Source: 67-14 sp035502775 (GTDB lineage Bacteria > Actinomycetota > Thermoleophilia > Solirubrobacterales > 70-9). From it: a stretch of 64,000 nucleotides of DNA. Below are positions 25,279 to 34,681 of this stretch, piece after piece. The position numbers and the translations under genes are program-made. How positions within the stretch are numbered: position 1 is the stretch's first letter; every line of letters begins with the position of its first letter. The notes under the pieces were generated by a model. The model ran no database searches and had not been told where the DNA came from. It saw only the letters and a program-made list of their open reading frames with translations. The DNA lies in assembly GCA_035502775.1 (NCBI GenBank), contig DATJUB010000013.1, positions 1 through 64,000 of the forward strand, in the 5' to 3' direction.

Positions 25279-27823
25279 GCAGCCGTTCAGGCTCAGCTAT
25301 CCCCGTCTGGCGCTGGGAGTCCTCGGCTCCGCCGTGGTGCTGTTCGCGGCGCTCGCCGGGCTCTGGCTCGATCCGCCCGCCCGCGCCTGGACGCTCGTGG
25401 CGGGATTCACCCTGCTCACCGCGAGCTGTGTCAACACCTCGCGCCGTTTCGTCATGCCGGCGATCCTCGGGGTGATCCTGGTCGTGTTCTGCGGCTTCTC
25501 GGCGGTCGTCGCGGTTCCGGAACCGATCGAAAAGTCGATCGAGCGGGTCCAGACACTCGACGCCGACGACGTCGCCGCCGTGACCCCGGCCGAGGGTTTC
25601 GTCAACAGCGGCACCGAGAAGGGCTTCAAGTACGCGGCGATGGTGACCGGGCTCGGCGGACTGGCCGCGATGCTGGCCGCGCTGCTCACGGCCGCGCTGC
25701 TGCGGGCCCCCGCCGAGCGAATACCGAGGCGGCCGGCGCGAATAGAGCGCGCCGGCAAGATCCTCGTTCTGATCGGTTTCCTCGGTGTGGCGGGCGCGCT
25801 GCTCCGCTTCGGGCTGACCCAGTTCCCGGTCGAGAATCTGTGGGAGAGCTTCAAGTCCTTCTGGATCGGAGGCACGTACCTGCTGGTGATCGCCACCTTC
25901 GCGGTCCCCGGTTTCGCCCTCTGGGTCCAGGGAATGGTCGGGCGCAAGGCCGAACTCCGCGAGTACCTGACCCCGGCGATCGGATCGGTCCTGTTCGTCG
26001 GTCTGCTGATCCCGACCGGGCAGCGCGGGTTCCTGATCGCGCTCGGGGTAATGCTGCTGGCCATCCTGCTCAGCAACAAGGTGATCGGACTGCGGCTGAT
26101 GGCGCTGCTGGTCGCCCTCGGAATCATCTTCATCGGCCTGACCCAGGCCGTCCGCAACGAAGCCAGCGGCACCAACGAGATCACGCTCGACGGATTCATC
26201 GAGCGGGTCCAGCCCGACCAATGGAAGGACCTCTACTCCAGCCAGATCGCCAGTTTCAACTGGACTGTCCTGGTCGAGGAGAACCGCGACAAGCTGGACA
26301 TCGACAACTCGTTCGTCGATCTGCTCGCGAAACCGATCCCGCGGTCGATCTACCCGGACAAGAGCCAGGGATTCGGTGACGAGTTCACCAGCCGGGTCTT
26401 CCCCGGAGCCGCGGCGCAGGACGTGTCCTTCGCGACCCCTCTGGTCAGTGAGTCGGACTACAACTTCGGGCCGCTGGGAGCGGTCGTCGTGCTGGCCCTG
26501 CTCGGTGCCTTCTGCGTGGTCGCCGACCGGAGGATCGCCCAGCGGGCGCCGCCCCTGGTCGAGCCCGTGATCGCCGCCACGATCTTCTGGCTCGTGTTCG
26601 AGCTGATTCGCGGCGACGTGGCCAACGCGCTCGTGTTCAGCGCCGGCTGGATCATCCCGCTCGTGATCTTCTCCCGGGCGATCGGCCTGCGGGCCGATCC
26701 GCCGATCAAGCGGGTCGTGATCGACGCGCTTCAGGTGGCGCCGAAGTTCTCCGGCATCGGACGCCGGGTGGCCGAGATCGGCGAGGGACTGACCGCCGAA
26801 CCGATCGGGGTCCCGGTCGAGGTGCGCTGTGCCCGTGACGTCGCCGATCAGATGAGGGCGGCCTTTCCGGAGGGCACCCGCATTCGCACACCGCTGGCAT
26901 CCAGTCGCCCGAGGATCAGGCGGATCCTCTATCAGCAGCTGATCGCCCCCTTCCTCACCGGCGCATCGACCGTGGTCGTCTATCCCGGTGACCAGGCCCC
27001 GCTGTGGGGCCGCTCGCCGCTGCTCTTCGTGATTCACGACGTGCGACGTCTGGCGGCACCCGAGACCGCCGGTGCCGGGGCCGAGAAGCTCTATTACGGG
27101 CAGGTGATGAAAAGCGGAGCCCGTCGCGCGAGCCACATCCTCACGATCTCGGAGTTCTCCCGGGCCGAGCTGGAGGCGAGGCTGCGTCCCGGCTGTCCGG
27201 TCTCGATCGTGTCGGAGCGTCCGCGTGACATCGAACCCGTCCCGCCGGAAGTCATCGCCGCGAACCAGCCGGGCTTCGTCCTGGTCGGCGCGCTGCGCGG
27301 ATACAAGGGCATCGAGAGCGTGATCGAAGCCGTCGCGAACGGCGAGGACGGGGCCGGCCGGGCCAGGATCGAGTGCGTGGGCGACAGCGAGGGTGATCCC
27401 GAGTACGCCCGCGAGCTCGAAACGACGGCCGAGGAATCCGGGATCGGCGATCGGTTCCGGATGACCGGCTGGATCTCGGATGCCGAGCTCCGGGATCTGT
27501 ACGGCCGGAGCGCCGGCAGCATCAACCCCTCCAGCTACGAGGGGTACGGTCTCTCGGTCTCCGAGTCGATCGCCGCCGGCCTGCCGACGATCGCCAGCGA
27601 CATCCCGCCGCACCGTGAGATCGGTGGTGACGCGGCCCTGTACTTCCCGCCGGGCGACGCCGCCGCGCTGTCGAAACTCATCGCCGAGATCGTCAATGAT
27701 CCCGGGCGGCGGGCCGAGCTGGCCGAGGCCGCGCGACGGAGGAACGCCGAGCTGGCGGAGAGCGACCAGCCATGGGCGCCGGCGATCGCCGAATCGCTCA
27801 GGTCGATCGCGGTCTCAGGGTAG
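25271..27823 (+). CDS. Fusion of O-antigen polymerase-like membrane domain and GT4 glycosyltransferase
   Basis: One 850-residue chain. Residues 1 to about 475 hold 10-12 membrane segments with polymerase-like features (PTGQRGFLIALGVMLLAILL; the loop SQIASFNWTVLVEENRDKLD; GGxxEF-like ESDYNFGPLGAVVV). From about 480 a complete GT-B glycosyltransferase follows: RVVIDALQVAPKFSGIGRR at its N terminus, then GALRGYKGIESVIEAV and the donor motif NPSSYEGYGLSVSESIAAGL. The two parts are in one frame without a stop or linker. This would put sugar addition and chain polymerisation in one protein. The start is GTG 25271, inside the end of the preceding glycosyltransferase gene; its stop overlaps the end of the opposite gene by 9 bases. 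Confidence 0.9.
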   Translation: MTEQPFRLSYPRLALGVLGSAVVLFAALAGLWLDPPARAWTLVAGFTLLTASCVNTSRRFVMPAILGVILVVFCGFSAVVAVPEPIEKSIERVQTLDADDVAAVTPAEGFVNSGTEKGFKYAAMVTGLGGLAAMLAALLTAALLRAPAERIPRRPARIERAGKILVLIGFLGVAGALLRFGLTQFPVENLWESFKSFWIGGTYLLVIATFAVPGFALWVQGMVGRKAELREYLTPAIGSVLFVGLLIPTGQRGFLIALGVMLLAILLSNKVIGLRLMALLVALGIIFIGLTQAVRNEASGTNEITLDGFIERVQPDQWKDLYSSQIASFNWTVLVEENRDKLDIDNSFVDLLAKPIPRSIYPDKSQGFGDEFTSRVFPGAAAQDVSFATPLVSESDYNFGPLGAVVVLALLGAFCVVADRRIAQRAPPLVEPVIAATIFWLVFELIRGDVANALVFSAGWIIPLVIFSRAIGLRADPPIKRVVIDALQVAPKFSGIGRRVAEIGEGLTAEPIGVPVEVRCARDVADQMRAAFPEGTRIRTPLASSRPRIRRILYQQLIAPFLTGASTVVVYPGDQAPLWGRSPLLFVIHDVRRLAAPETAGAGAEKLYYGQVMKSGARRASHILTISEFSRAELEARLRPGCPVSIVSERPRDIEPVPPEVIAANQPGFVLVGALRGYKGIESVIEAVANGEDGAGRARIECVGDSEGDPEYARELETTAEESGIGDRFRMTGWISDAELRDLYGRSAGSINPSSYEGYGLSVSESIAAGLPTIASDIPPHREIGGDAALYFPPGDAAALSKLIAEIVNDPGRRAELAEAARRRNAELAESDQPWAPAIAESLRSIAVSG

Positions 27824-28750
27824 GCGCCGGAGCCTCTCGAGGATCGCCCTGCGGGTCGAGACCCTGGTGAGGCCCTCCTCGGGAAGGCGGCGCCGGGGCA
27901 TCCCGGAGGCAGCCCGCCAGCCCTTGATCCGGCCCCGGAGGCCACTGGCCGTGCGTTCGACCAGGATCTGTCCCAGGCAGACGAATCCCTCCAGCACGAT
28001 CGTGCGGACCGCGCCCGAAAAGGTGGTCATCACGCCGTAGCGGCAGATCAGGTAGCCGCGGCTCCAGCCGGTGATCCCGTACTTGGCCGAGGATCTGGAT
28101 CCGAGTGTCGCCGAGCGAGAATGGGTGCCCCGCGCGTTCTTCGAAAGGGCGCAGCGGTATCCCCGGAGCCTCATGCGCAGGGCCAGATCGAGATCCTCGT
28201 AGTAGGCGAAGATCTCGGGATCGAATCCGCCGACCGCGTTGAAGGCGGCCCGGTCGTAGAGCGCGGCACCGCCGCTCGGCCCCAGCGGAGTCTCGGCCGT
28301 GTCGACCGCGCCGGCGGGGCGGCCCTCCAGGAAATCGAAGGCCATCAGGGTTCCACGATCCGCGATCACTCCGGCCGAGTCGATCTCTCCGCTGCCATCG
28401 TCCCTCAGCAGGACGCCGGCGATCATCTCGGCCCCGGTCGCCTCGGCCGTCGCCGAGATCTCGGCGACGAACCCGGGTTCCAGGATGACGTCGTTGTTCA
28501 GCAGCAGAATCGGACCCTCGCCACTGCCTGAAATGGCCTGGTTGAGGGCTGATCCGAAGCCATGGTTCTGCCGGAGCTCGATCAGGAGACACTCCGGGAA
28601 CTCGTCCCGAACCATGCTCTGGGTGCCGTCGGTCGAGCCGTTGTCGACGACCACGACATCGCACCTGACGGTCTGGCCACGCAGGCTGTCGAGAGCCAGC
28701 CGGAGACGCTCACGCCCATCGAGCGTCGGAATGTAGGCGGTGGGAACCAT
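27815..28750 (-). CDS. Glycosyltransferase family 2 (rhamnosyltransferase-like)
   Basis: A 311-residue GT-A enzyme. VVVVDNGSTDGTQSMVRDEF binds the nucleotide, LLLNNDVILEPGFV carries the DxD-like metal site, and FAYYEDLDLALRMRLRGYRC is the acceptor-side ED motif seen in WbbL-type rhamnosyltransferases. It sits next to the rml genes that make dTDP-rhamnose, so rhamnose transfer is the natural guess. It is divergent from rmlA (31 bases between starts). Confidence 0.9.
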   Translation of the reverse strand: MVPTAYIPTLDGRERLRLALDSLRGQTVRCDVVVVDNGSTDGTQSMVRDEFPECLLIELRQNHGFGSALNQAISGSGEGPILLLNNDVILEPGFVAEISATAEATGAEMIAGVLLRDDGSGEIDSAGVIADRGTLMAFDFLEGRPAGAVDTAETPLGPSGGAALYDRAAFNAVGGFDPEIFAYYEDLDLALRMRLRGYRCALSKNARGTHSRSATLGSRSSAKYGITGWSRGYLICRYGVMTTFSGAVRTIVLEGFVCLGQILVERTASGLRGRIKGWRAASGMPRRRLPEEGLTRVSTRRAILERLRRLP

Positions 28751-28768
28751 CGGTCGATCCTATGTCTA

Positions 28769-28774
28769 TAGCCT
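28769..28774 (+). promoter_or_regulatory. -10 box for the rmlADBC operon
   Basis: TAGCCT lies 7 bases before the rmlA ATG at 28782, a spacing that would start the message at the ATG. No Shine-Dalgarno sequence is present. Confidence 0.4.
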
Positions 28775-28781
28775 TGGGACG

Positions 28782-29855
28782 ATGGAAGACCTGAAGGGAC
28801 TGATCCTGTCCGGCGGGGCGGGTACCCGGCTGCGGCCGATCACACACACTTCCGCCAAGCAGCTGGTGCCGGTGGCGAACAAGCCCGTGCTCTTCTACGG
28901 CATCGAGGCATTGGTCGAAGCCGGGGTCACCGAGATCGGAATCATCATCGCGCCGGTCACCGGTGTGGAGATCCGCGAAGCGGTCGGCGACGGCTCCCGC
29001 TTCGGAGCCGAGGTCACATACATCGAGCAGGCCGAACCGGCCGGTCTGGCCCATGCCGTGCTGACCGCCGAAGAGTTTCTGGGCGGTTCGCCCTTCGTCA
29101 TGTACCTCGGTGACAACCTGCTCCGGAACGGCATCTCGGGCCTGGTCGAGTCTTTCCGCCAGAACTCGCCGGAAGCGATCATCCTGCTGACCGAGGTCGA
29201 CGACCCCAGCTCCTACGGTGTCGCCGAACTGGACGGGGACCGGGTGGTCGGCCTGGTCGAGAAGCCCGAGAACCCGCCGTCGAACATGGCCCTGGTCGGG
29301 GTCTACCTCTTCTCCCCGGCGATCATGGAGGCCTCGCGCGGACTGAAGCCCTCCTGGCGCGGCGAACTCGAGATCACCGAGGCGATCCAAGCCCTGATCG
29401 AGGACGGCCGGGACGTCCAGTCCGAGATCGTCAAAGGATGGTGGAAAGACACCGGGCAGCTCGCCGACATGCTCGAGGCCAACCGCCTGGTCCTGGAAGA
29501 GATCCACACGAGGCTCGACGGCGAGGTCGAGAACTCCAAGATCGACGGCCGCGTGATCGTCGAGGAGGGCGCCGTGCTGCGCGACTCCGTCGTTCGCGGA
29601 CCGGCCGTGATCGCCGCCGGAGCGGTGATCGAGGACACCTACATCGGCCCCTACACCTCGATCGGTGCCAACTGCGCCGTGCGCCGCTCGGAGGTCGAGC
29701 ACTCGATCCTCCTGGCCGGAGCCGTGGTCGAGGATCTGGGCACCCGGATGGAGGCGAGCCTGCTCGGCCGGGACGTGCGGGTCACCCGGACGGATGGCCC
29801 CCCGCGCACGTTGCGCATGCTGGTCGGTGATCGATCCGAGATCGAGATCGTCTGA
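28782..29855 (+). CDS. rmlA: Glucose-1-phosphate thymidylyltransferase (long form)
   Basis: Makes dTDP-glucose from glucose-1-phosphate and dTTP. The 357-residue protein opens with GLILSGGAGTRLRPITHTSA, then the nucleotide-binding core, FVMYLGDNLL and KGWWKDTGQLADMLEANRLV. After residue 245 a left-handed beta-helix tail follows (repeats like DGRVIVEEGAVLRDSVVRGP), which marks the long RmlA/StrD form rather than the 290-residue form. ATG 28782 is preferred to GTG 28740 because homology starts there. The stop shares a base with rmlD. Confidence 0.95.
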   Translation: MEDLKGLILSGGAGTRLRPITHTSAKQLVPVANKPVLFYGIEALVEAGVTEIGIIIAPVTGVEIREAVGDGSRFGAEVTYIEQAEPAGLAHAVLTAEEFLGGSPFVMYLGDNLLRNGISGLVESFRQNSPEAIILLTEVDDPSSYGVAELDGDRVVGLVEKPENPPSNMALVGVYLFSPAIMEASRGLKPSWRGELEITEAIQALIEDGRDVQSEIVKGWWKDTGQLADMLEANRLVLEEIHTRLDGEVENSKIDGRVIVEEGAVLRDSVVRGPAVIAAGAVIEDTYIGPYTSIGANCAVRRSEVEHSILLAGAVVEDLGTRMEASLLGRDVRVTRTDGPPRTLRMLVGDRSEIEIV

Positions 29856-30712
29856 TGAAGGTTCTCGTGCTGGGCGCCAGGGGGATGCTCGGAAGCGACG
29901 TCATGCAGGCGGCCGAGGTCGCCGGCCATGAGGTGCGCGGTTTCGGCCACCTCGAGCTGGACATCACCGATCCGGACCAGCTCAGGGACCGGTTCGAGCT
30001 CGACCGGCCCGACGCGGTGATCAATTGCGCCGCCTGGACCGATGTCGACGGCGCCGAGGACGATCCCGAAGGGGCGCTGCTGGTCAACGGCACCGGCGCC
30101 GGCAACGTCGCGGCCGCCGCGGCCGAGATCGGGGCCCGGGTCGTATATGTGTCCAGCGACTACGTCTTCGATGGTGAGAAGGGCACCGACTACGTCGAGA
30201 GCGACCAGACCAATCCGATCTCGGTCTACGGCAAGACCAAGCTCGCCGGCGAGCTCGCCACCGCCCAGGCCAACCGGCGGTCCTACATCGTCCGTTCTTC
30301 CTGGCTGTTCGGGATCAACGGCCCCAACTTCGTCAACACGATGATCCGCCTCGGTGAATCCCAGGGACAGGTTCTCGTGGTCCACGACCAGGTCGGCTCG
30401 CCGACCTACACCTGGCATCTCGCCTACGGGCTGGTGCGGCTCCTGGATTCCGATGCCTTCGGCATCCACCACATGGCGGCCGGAGGAAGCTGCTCCTGGT
30501 ACGAGTTCGCGAAGGAGATCTTCAAGCTCTCGGAAATGGATGTCGTGACCCTTTCGGCGACCACCGAGATGTTCGGTAGGAAGGCGCCGAGGCCGCCGCA
30601 CTCGGCTTTGGTCAGCGGAGTTCAGCACGCGATCGAGCTGCCCTCCTGGCAGGATGGCCTGGCCAGCTACCTGGCTCAGCGCAAGAGCCTCGAAACAGAA
30701 AGTTCCCCATGA
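29855..30712 (+). CDS. rmlD: dTDP-4-dehydrorhamnose reductase
   Basis: Last step to dTDP-L-rhamnose. The 285-residue SDR has KVLVLGARGMLGSDVMQAAE, DAVINCAAWTDVDGAEDDP, the STDYVFDG-like VSSDYVFDGEKG and the catalytic YxxxK in SVYGKTKLAGE. The gene order is A-D-B-C. It overlaps rmlA by one base and rmlB by four bases (ATGA). Confidence 0.96.
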   Translation: MKVLVLGARGMLGSDVMQAAEVAGHEVRGFGHLELDITDPDQLRDRFELDRPDAVINCAAWTDVDGAEDDPEGALLVNGTGAGNVAAAAAEIGARVVYVSSDYVFDGEKGTDYVESDQTNPISVYGKTKLAGELATAQANRRSYIVRSSWLFGINGPNFVNTMIRLGESQGQVLVVHDQVGSPTYTWHLAYGLVRLLDSDAFGIHHMAAGGSCSWYEFAKEIFKLSEMDVVTLSATTEMFGRKAPRPPHSALVSGVQHAIELPSWQDGLASYLAQRKSLETESSP

Positions 30713-31710
30713 AGCTTCTGGTCACCGGAGGAGCCGGGTTCATCGGCTCCAACTACGTTCACCACCATCTGGAACAGAATCCCGACGACGAGATCGTCGT
30801 CCTCGACAAGCTGACCTATGCCGGACGCCTCGAGAATCTCGCGGGCCTTCCGTCCGACCGGCTTTCCTTCGTCGAGGCCGATATCTGTGACCGCGACACG
30901 GCCCGGCGGACGATCGAGGGCTGCGACGCGATCGTTAACTTCGCCGCCGAATCGCATGTGGACCGCTCGATCGAAGCGCCCGGCGAGTTCATCACGACCG
31001 ACGTGTTCGGCACCTTCGTGCTGCTCGAGGCGGCCCGTGACGCGGGCATCCGCCATCTCCAGATCTCGACCGACGAGGTCTACGGATCGATCGACGAGGG
31101 CTCGTTCACCGAGACGTCACCGATCGACCCGTCGTCGCCTTACTCGGCTTCCAAGGCCGGCGGCGACATGATCGTCTCGGCCTTCAACCACACCTACGGT
31201 GCCGATTCCCTGATCGTGCGGGCCTCCAACAACTACGGTCCGCAGCAGCATCCCGAAAAGCTGATCCCGCTGGTCATCCTCAACGCCCTCCACGACGATC
31301 CGATCCCGGTATACGGCAACGGCCTCCAGGTGCGCAACTGGCTTTTCGTGCGGGACTTCAACAGCGCGATCGACGCGGTGCTCGCCGGGGGCGAGGCGGG
31401 ACAGGTCTACAACGTCGGCGGTCCGGACGAGATGTCAAACCTGGACGTTGTCAAGATCATCCTCGAGCTGACCGGGCGGGACGAGTCGCTGATCACCTAC
31501 GTCGAGGACCGACTCGGCCACGATCTGCGCTACTCGCTCTCTTCGGCGAAGACCGAGACTCTCGGCTGGAAGGCAGCGGTCGGGTTCGCGGACGGCATCG
31601 AGCGCACCGTCGCCTGGTATCGGGACAATCCCGAGTGGTGGAGCGCTCTGCGCTCGGGCGAGTATCGCGAGTACTACCAGCGCCAGTACGGCGTCGAGCT
31701 CACGGACTGA
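30709..31710 (+). CDS. rmlB: dTDP-glucose 4,6-dehydratase
   Basis: Converts dTDP-glucose to dTDP-4-keto-6-deoxyglucose. The 333-residue SDR has LLVTGGAGFIGSNYVHHHLE, NFAAESHVDRSIEAP, QISTDEVYGSI with the active-site TDE, YxxxK in SPYSASKAGGD, and RASNNYGPQQHPEKLIPLVI. Length and motifs are full. It follows rmlD with ATGA overlap. Confidence 0.97.
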   Translation: MKLLVTGGAGFIGSNYVHHHLEQNPDDEIVVLDKLTYAGRLENLAGLPSDRLSFVEADICDRDTARRTIEGCDAIVNFAAESHVDRSIEAPGEFITTDVFGTFVLLEAARDAGIRHLQISTDEVYGSIDEGSFTETSPIDPSSPYSASKAGGDMIVSAFNHTYGADSLIVRASNNYGPQQHPEKLIPLVILNALHDDPIPVYGNGLQVRNWLFVRDFNSAIDAVLAGGEAGQVYNVGGPDEMSNLDVVKIILELTGRDESLITYVEDRLGHDLRYSLSSAKTETLGWKAAVGFADGIERTVAWYRDNPEWWSALRSGEYREYYQRQYGVELTD

Positions 31711-31712
31711 TC

Positions 31713-32261
31713 TTGGCCGAGCGAATCGAAACGAAGCTGGAAGGTCTGGCCCTGATCGAACCTCAAGTGTTCGGGGATGACCGGGGTTTCTTCGTCGAGA
31801 CCTTCAGCCGCGACGCCTGGGCCGAACTCGGCGTCGGCGTCGAGTTCGTGCAGCACAACCACTCCCGATCCGGCAAGGGCATCCTGCGTGGACTGCATTT
31901 CCAGACCTCGCCCGGACAGGCGAAGCTGGTTCGCTGTCCCCGTGGGAGCATCTTCGACGTGGCCGTGGACCTGCGGCGGGACTCGCCCACCTACGGTCAG
32001 TGGGAGGGCTACGTCCTCGACGACGAGAAGCACCGGCAGCTGTTCGTGCCGGTCGGTTTCGCCCACGGGTTCTGTGTGCTCTCGGAATCCGCCGACGTCA
32101 CCTATCTGGTCTCGAGTCTGTACGACCCGGCGACCGAGGCGGGGATCCGCTGGGACGATCCCGATGTCGGAGTGGAGTGGCCGGTCGAGGATCCACGGCT
32201 CTCGCAGCGGGACATCGACGCGCCGTCGCTGGCCGAGGTGGCCGGCGAACTTCCCTTCTAG
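31713..32261 (+). CDS. rmlC: dTDP-4-dehydrorhamnose 3,5-epimerase
   Basis: The 182-residue cupin enzyme has VFGDDRGFFVETFSRDAW, the catalytic His in GILRGLHFQ, and FVPVGFAHGFCVLSE, all typical for RmlC. Start is TTG 31713, two bases after the rmlB stop; the open frame extends upstream into rmlB but homology begins at MAERIETKLEGL. With it the dTDP-rhamnose pathway is complete in one operon. Confidence 0.95.
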   Translation: MAERIETKLEGLALIEPQVFGDDRGFFVETFSRDAWAELGVGVEFVQHNHSRSGKGILRGLHFQTSPGQAKLVRCPRGSIFDVAVDLRRDSPTYGQWEGYVLDDEKHRQLFVPVGFAHGFCVLSESADVTYLVSSLYDPATEAGIRWDDPDVGVEWPVEDPRLSQRDIDAPSLAEVAGELPF

Positions 32262-32267
32262 TCCGAT

Positions 32268-33146
32268 CTAGCCGCGGCCGATCGCGGTGATCGTCAGGCT
32301 CACCGCGAGCTTGGCGGCGATGCCCAGGTACACCGCCAGGTTGAGGATCCCCGGGTTCTCCGGGGCCTCGAAGCGCCGGTAGAAGCGGCCCATCCCCCGA
32401 TGGAAGGCCACCTCCTGCTTGAAACCGCGCCGCTTGCCGCTGGAGCCGCCCTTGACGTGCAGCACGGTTCCGGCCGGTTCGTAGAAGACCTTCCAGCCGG
32501 CGATCCAGAATCGCCGGCACCAGTCGAGATCTTCCATGTAGAGCCAATATCCCTCGTCGAGGGGCCCCGCCTGAAGCAGCGCTTCCCGCCGGACCAGCAT
32601 GAACGCGCCGTTGACCGCGTCGACCTCGCCCGGATCGTCGTCTCCCAGATCGGTCGCCCTGTACTGAGAGAGTGAATCGGAAGCACCGTCGAGCCGGCCG
32701 ATCCCGGTGAAGTGGGCCAGGGCGCCGAGCGGCGTGGGAAAGGAGCGCTTGCAGGCATGGTCGAGCCCGCCGTCGGGGGTGACCAGCTTGACGCCGGTCA
32801 TGCCGATCGCGGGATCGGCGTCGAGGCGTCTCAGGGCCGCGTCGAGCGAGCCGTCGTAGACCTCGGTGTCCGGGTTGAGCAGCAGGATGAAGGGTGCCTC
32901 GCTGCGGCGGAGCACGATGTTGTTCGCCGCCGAGAACCCGATGTTGGCTTCGCGGACCAGATCGAAGCGCGGGAACTCCCGCGCGACCATGTCCGGGGTT
33001 CCGTCGGTGCTGCCGCTGTCGACCACGGTCACCCGCATCGAGGCGAGGGCGGGAGGATGCGCGGCCAGCGATGCCAGGCACCGCCGCAGCAGATCCTCGG
33101 CACCGTGGCTGACGATCACCACCTCAAGTTCGGGAAGGCTCTTCAC
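32268..33146 (-). CDS. Glycosyltransferase family 2
   Basis: A 292-residue GT-A enzyme. VTVVDSGSTDGTPDMVAREF is the nucleotide-binding loop, FILLLNPDTEVYDG holds the metal site, and EGYWLYMEDLDWCRRFWIAG the acceptor-side motif. The C terminus has one hydrophobic stretch (ILNLAVYLGIAAKLAVSLTI) that may tie it to the membrane. It is a paralog in layout of the enzyme at 27815 and likely adds another sugar of the repeat unit. It converges with rmlC (6 bases between ends). Confidence 0.9.
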   Translation of the reverse strand: MKSLPELEVVIVSHGAEDLLRRCLASLAAHPPALASMRVTVVDSGSTDGTPDMVAREFPRFDLVREANIGFSAANNIVLRRSEAPFILLLNPDTEVYDGSLDAALRRLDADPAIGMTGVKLVTPDGGLDHACKRSFPTPLGALAHFTGIGRLDGASDSLSQYRATDLGDDDPGEVDAVNGAFMLVRREALLQAGPLDEGYWLYMEDLDWCRRFWIAGWKVFYEPAGTVLHVKGGSSGKRRGFKQEVAFHRGMGRFYRRFEAPENPGILNLAVYLGIAAKLAVSLTITAIGRG

Positions 33147-33193
33147 AGACGATCAGGCTACGCGACCGGAGGCGCGGGTTCCGGCGAGGCGTC

Positions 33194-34681
33194 TCAGAAG
33201 GCGCCGTCGCCGCGGACGACGGCCTGCGGCGTGCGCAGGAGGATCGAGATGTCCCCGGAGATCGTGAGGTTGTCCAGGTAGTCGCGTTCCAGCGCGAGCC
33301 GTTCCTCGAAGTTGAGGCTGCCCCGGCCGGCTACCTGCATCGGGCCGGTCAGGCCGGGCTTGACGCTGAGACGCTGGCGCTGGCGCTCGTCGTAGAGAGC
33401 GACCACGGCCTCTTCCTCGGGACGCGGCCCGACCAGCGACATGTCGCCCTTCAGCACGTTGATGAACTGGGGCACCTCGTCGAGGCTCGAACGGCGCAGG
33501 AACTTGCCGACCCGGGTGATGCGCGGATCGTTCGGGATCTTGAACACGGGCTCTTCGAGCGCGTCGAGGTCGATCAGGGAGTCGAGCCGGGCTTCGGCGT
33601 CGGCCACCATCGTGCGCAGCTTGAACATCGTGAAGCGCTTGCCGTTCTTGCCGATCCGCACCTGGCGGAAGAAGACGGGGCCCTTCGAGTCGAGCTTGAT
33701 GAAGATCGCCGAGAGCAGCAGGAAGGGCGAGGTCAGGATCAGCAGGGTGCCCGAAACCGTGATGTCGAGGGCACGCTTGATCGCCATGGTCGAACGGGGC
33801 GGGATGCTGAAATGGAAGTCGAGCATCGGCACTTCGGCGATGCGGTTCAGTTCGGTGTCGGGGCCGAGGACCTCCTGGTTCGCCGGAACCAGGGTCACGG
33901 CCACCTGAGCCTCGCGGCAGGTGTTGATGATCGCGCCGATCGCCTTCGAGCTGAGGTTGTCATCGGCGATGACGACCCGGGCGATGCCCTGCTCACCGGC
34001 GATGCGCGGGAGGTCGCGGATCGTGCCGAAGTACTCGACCCCGAGATTGGCCGGCCCGTCGTGGGTGCCGTTGGGGGATTCGGCCACGTATCCCGAGAGC
34101 TGGATGCCGCTGCCGACCTCCTGGGTGAGGCGCTTGGCGACCAGCGCCGCCTTCGCGCCCGATCCGATCACGATCGTGCGCTGCTTTTCGGCGATCTGGC
34201 GGTAGAGCTGGCGGACGGTGGCCCGCAGAATGAAGGAGACCACCACGGCGACCGCGCCGATGATGATCATCGCCGAAGAAAGGAAGACCGGGATCGGCAA
34301 GACCTCGGTGACGATCTTCGCCAGGACCACGGTTATCGCGGCGGTGGCCAGCAGGGACGGGATCTCTTCCACCGTGCTGTGCTGGATCCGGCGGTCGTCG
34401 CGGTCGTACAGGTTGTAGAGCTTGGCGACGAAGATCCAGATCGGCACGATTCCGATCGCATAGAGCTGGTTCTGCGCGCTCATCTTGCCGATCTCGGAGG
34501 CGACCAGGATGCCGGTGGCGATGCCGGTCGTGTCGGCGAGCGCGAGCGACCAGCGTCGCAGGCGGTGCAGCCTGTGAGCGGAGCGGGCACCCTGACTGGG
34601 CGCGGGTGGCCGCTGCGTACCCCCGTTCGGAGAAGTTTTCTTGTCGCTGCTTACGGTTCTAGAGCTGGATGTTTGGCTCAC
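33194..34681 (-). CDS. Polyprenyl-phosphate sugar-1-phosphate transferase (WbaP/WcaJ type)
   Basis: Starts the repeat unit by placing a sugar phosphate on undecaprenyl phosphate. The 495-residue protein has four N-terminal membrane segments (about 50-150), a CoA-binding-like central domain (TIVIGSGAKAALVAKRL), one more membrane helix (about 303-325) and the catalytic bacterial sugar transferase domain with FFRQVRIGKNGKRFTMFKLR, RSSLDEVPQFINVLKGDMS and VGPRP. The start is GTG 34681 with AAGGAAAG 7 bases upstream. The 231 bases between it and lhr hold promoters for both directions but no gene. Confidence 0.93.
   Translation of the reverse strand: MSQTSSSRTVSSDKKTSPNGGTQRPPAPSQGARSAHRLHRLRRWSLALADTTGIATGILVASEIGKMSAQNQLYAIGIVPIWIFVAKLYNLYDRDDRRIQHSTVEEIPSLLATAAITVVLAKIVTEVLPIPVFLSSAMIIIGAVAVVVSFILRATVRQLYRQIAEKQRTIVIGSGAKAALVAKRLTQEVGSGIQLSGYVAESPNGTHDGPANLGVEYFGTIRDLPRIAGEQGIARVVIADDNLSSKAIGAIINTCREAQVAVTLVPANQEVLGPDTELNRIAEVPMLDFHFSIPPRSTMAIKRALDITVSGTLLILTSPFLLLSAIFIKLDSKGPVFFRQVRIGKNGKRFTMFKLRTMVADAEARLDSLIDLDALEEPVFKIPNDPRITRVGKFLRRSSLDEVPQFINVLKGDMSLVGPRPEEEAVVALYDERQRQRLSVKPGLTGPMQVAGRGSLNFEERLALERDYLDNLTISGDISILLRTPQAVVRGDGAF

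Noticed and set aside
24923..27613. Minus-strand open frame of 896 codons
   Set aside because: Antisense to the polymerase-glycosyltransferase fusion; no signal, domain or ribosome site.
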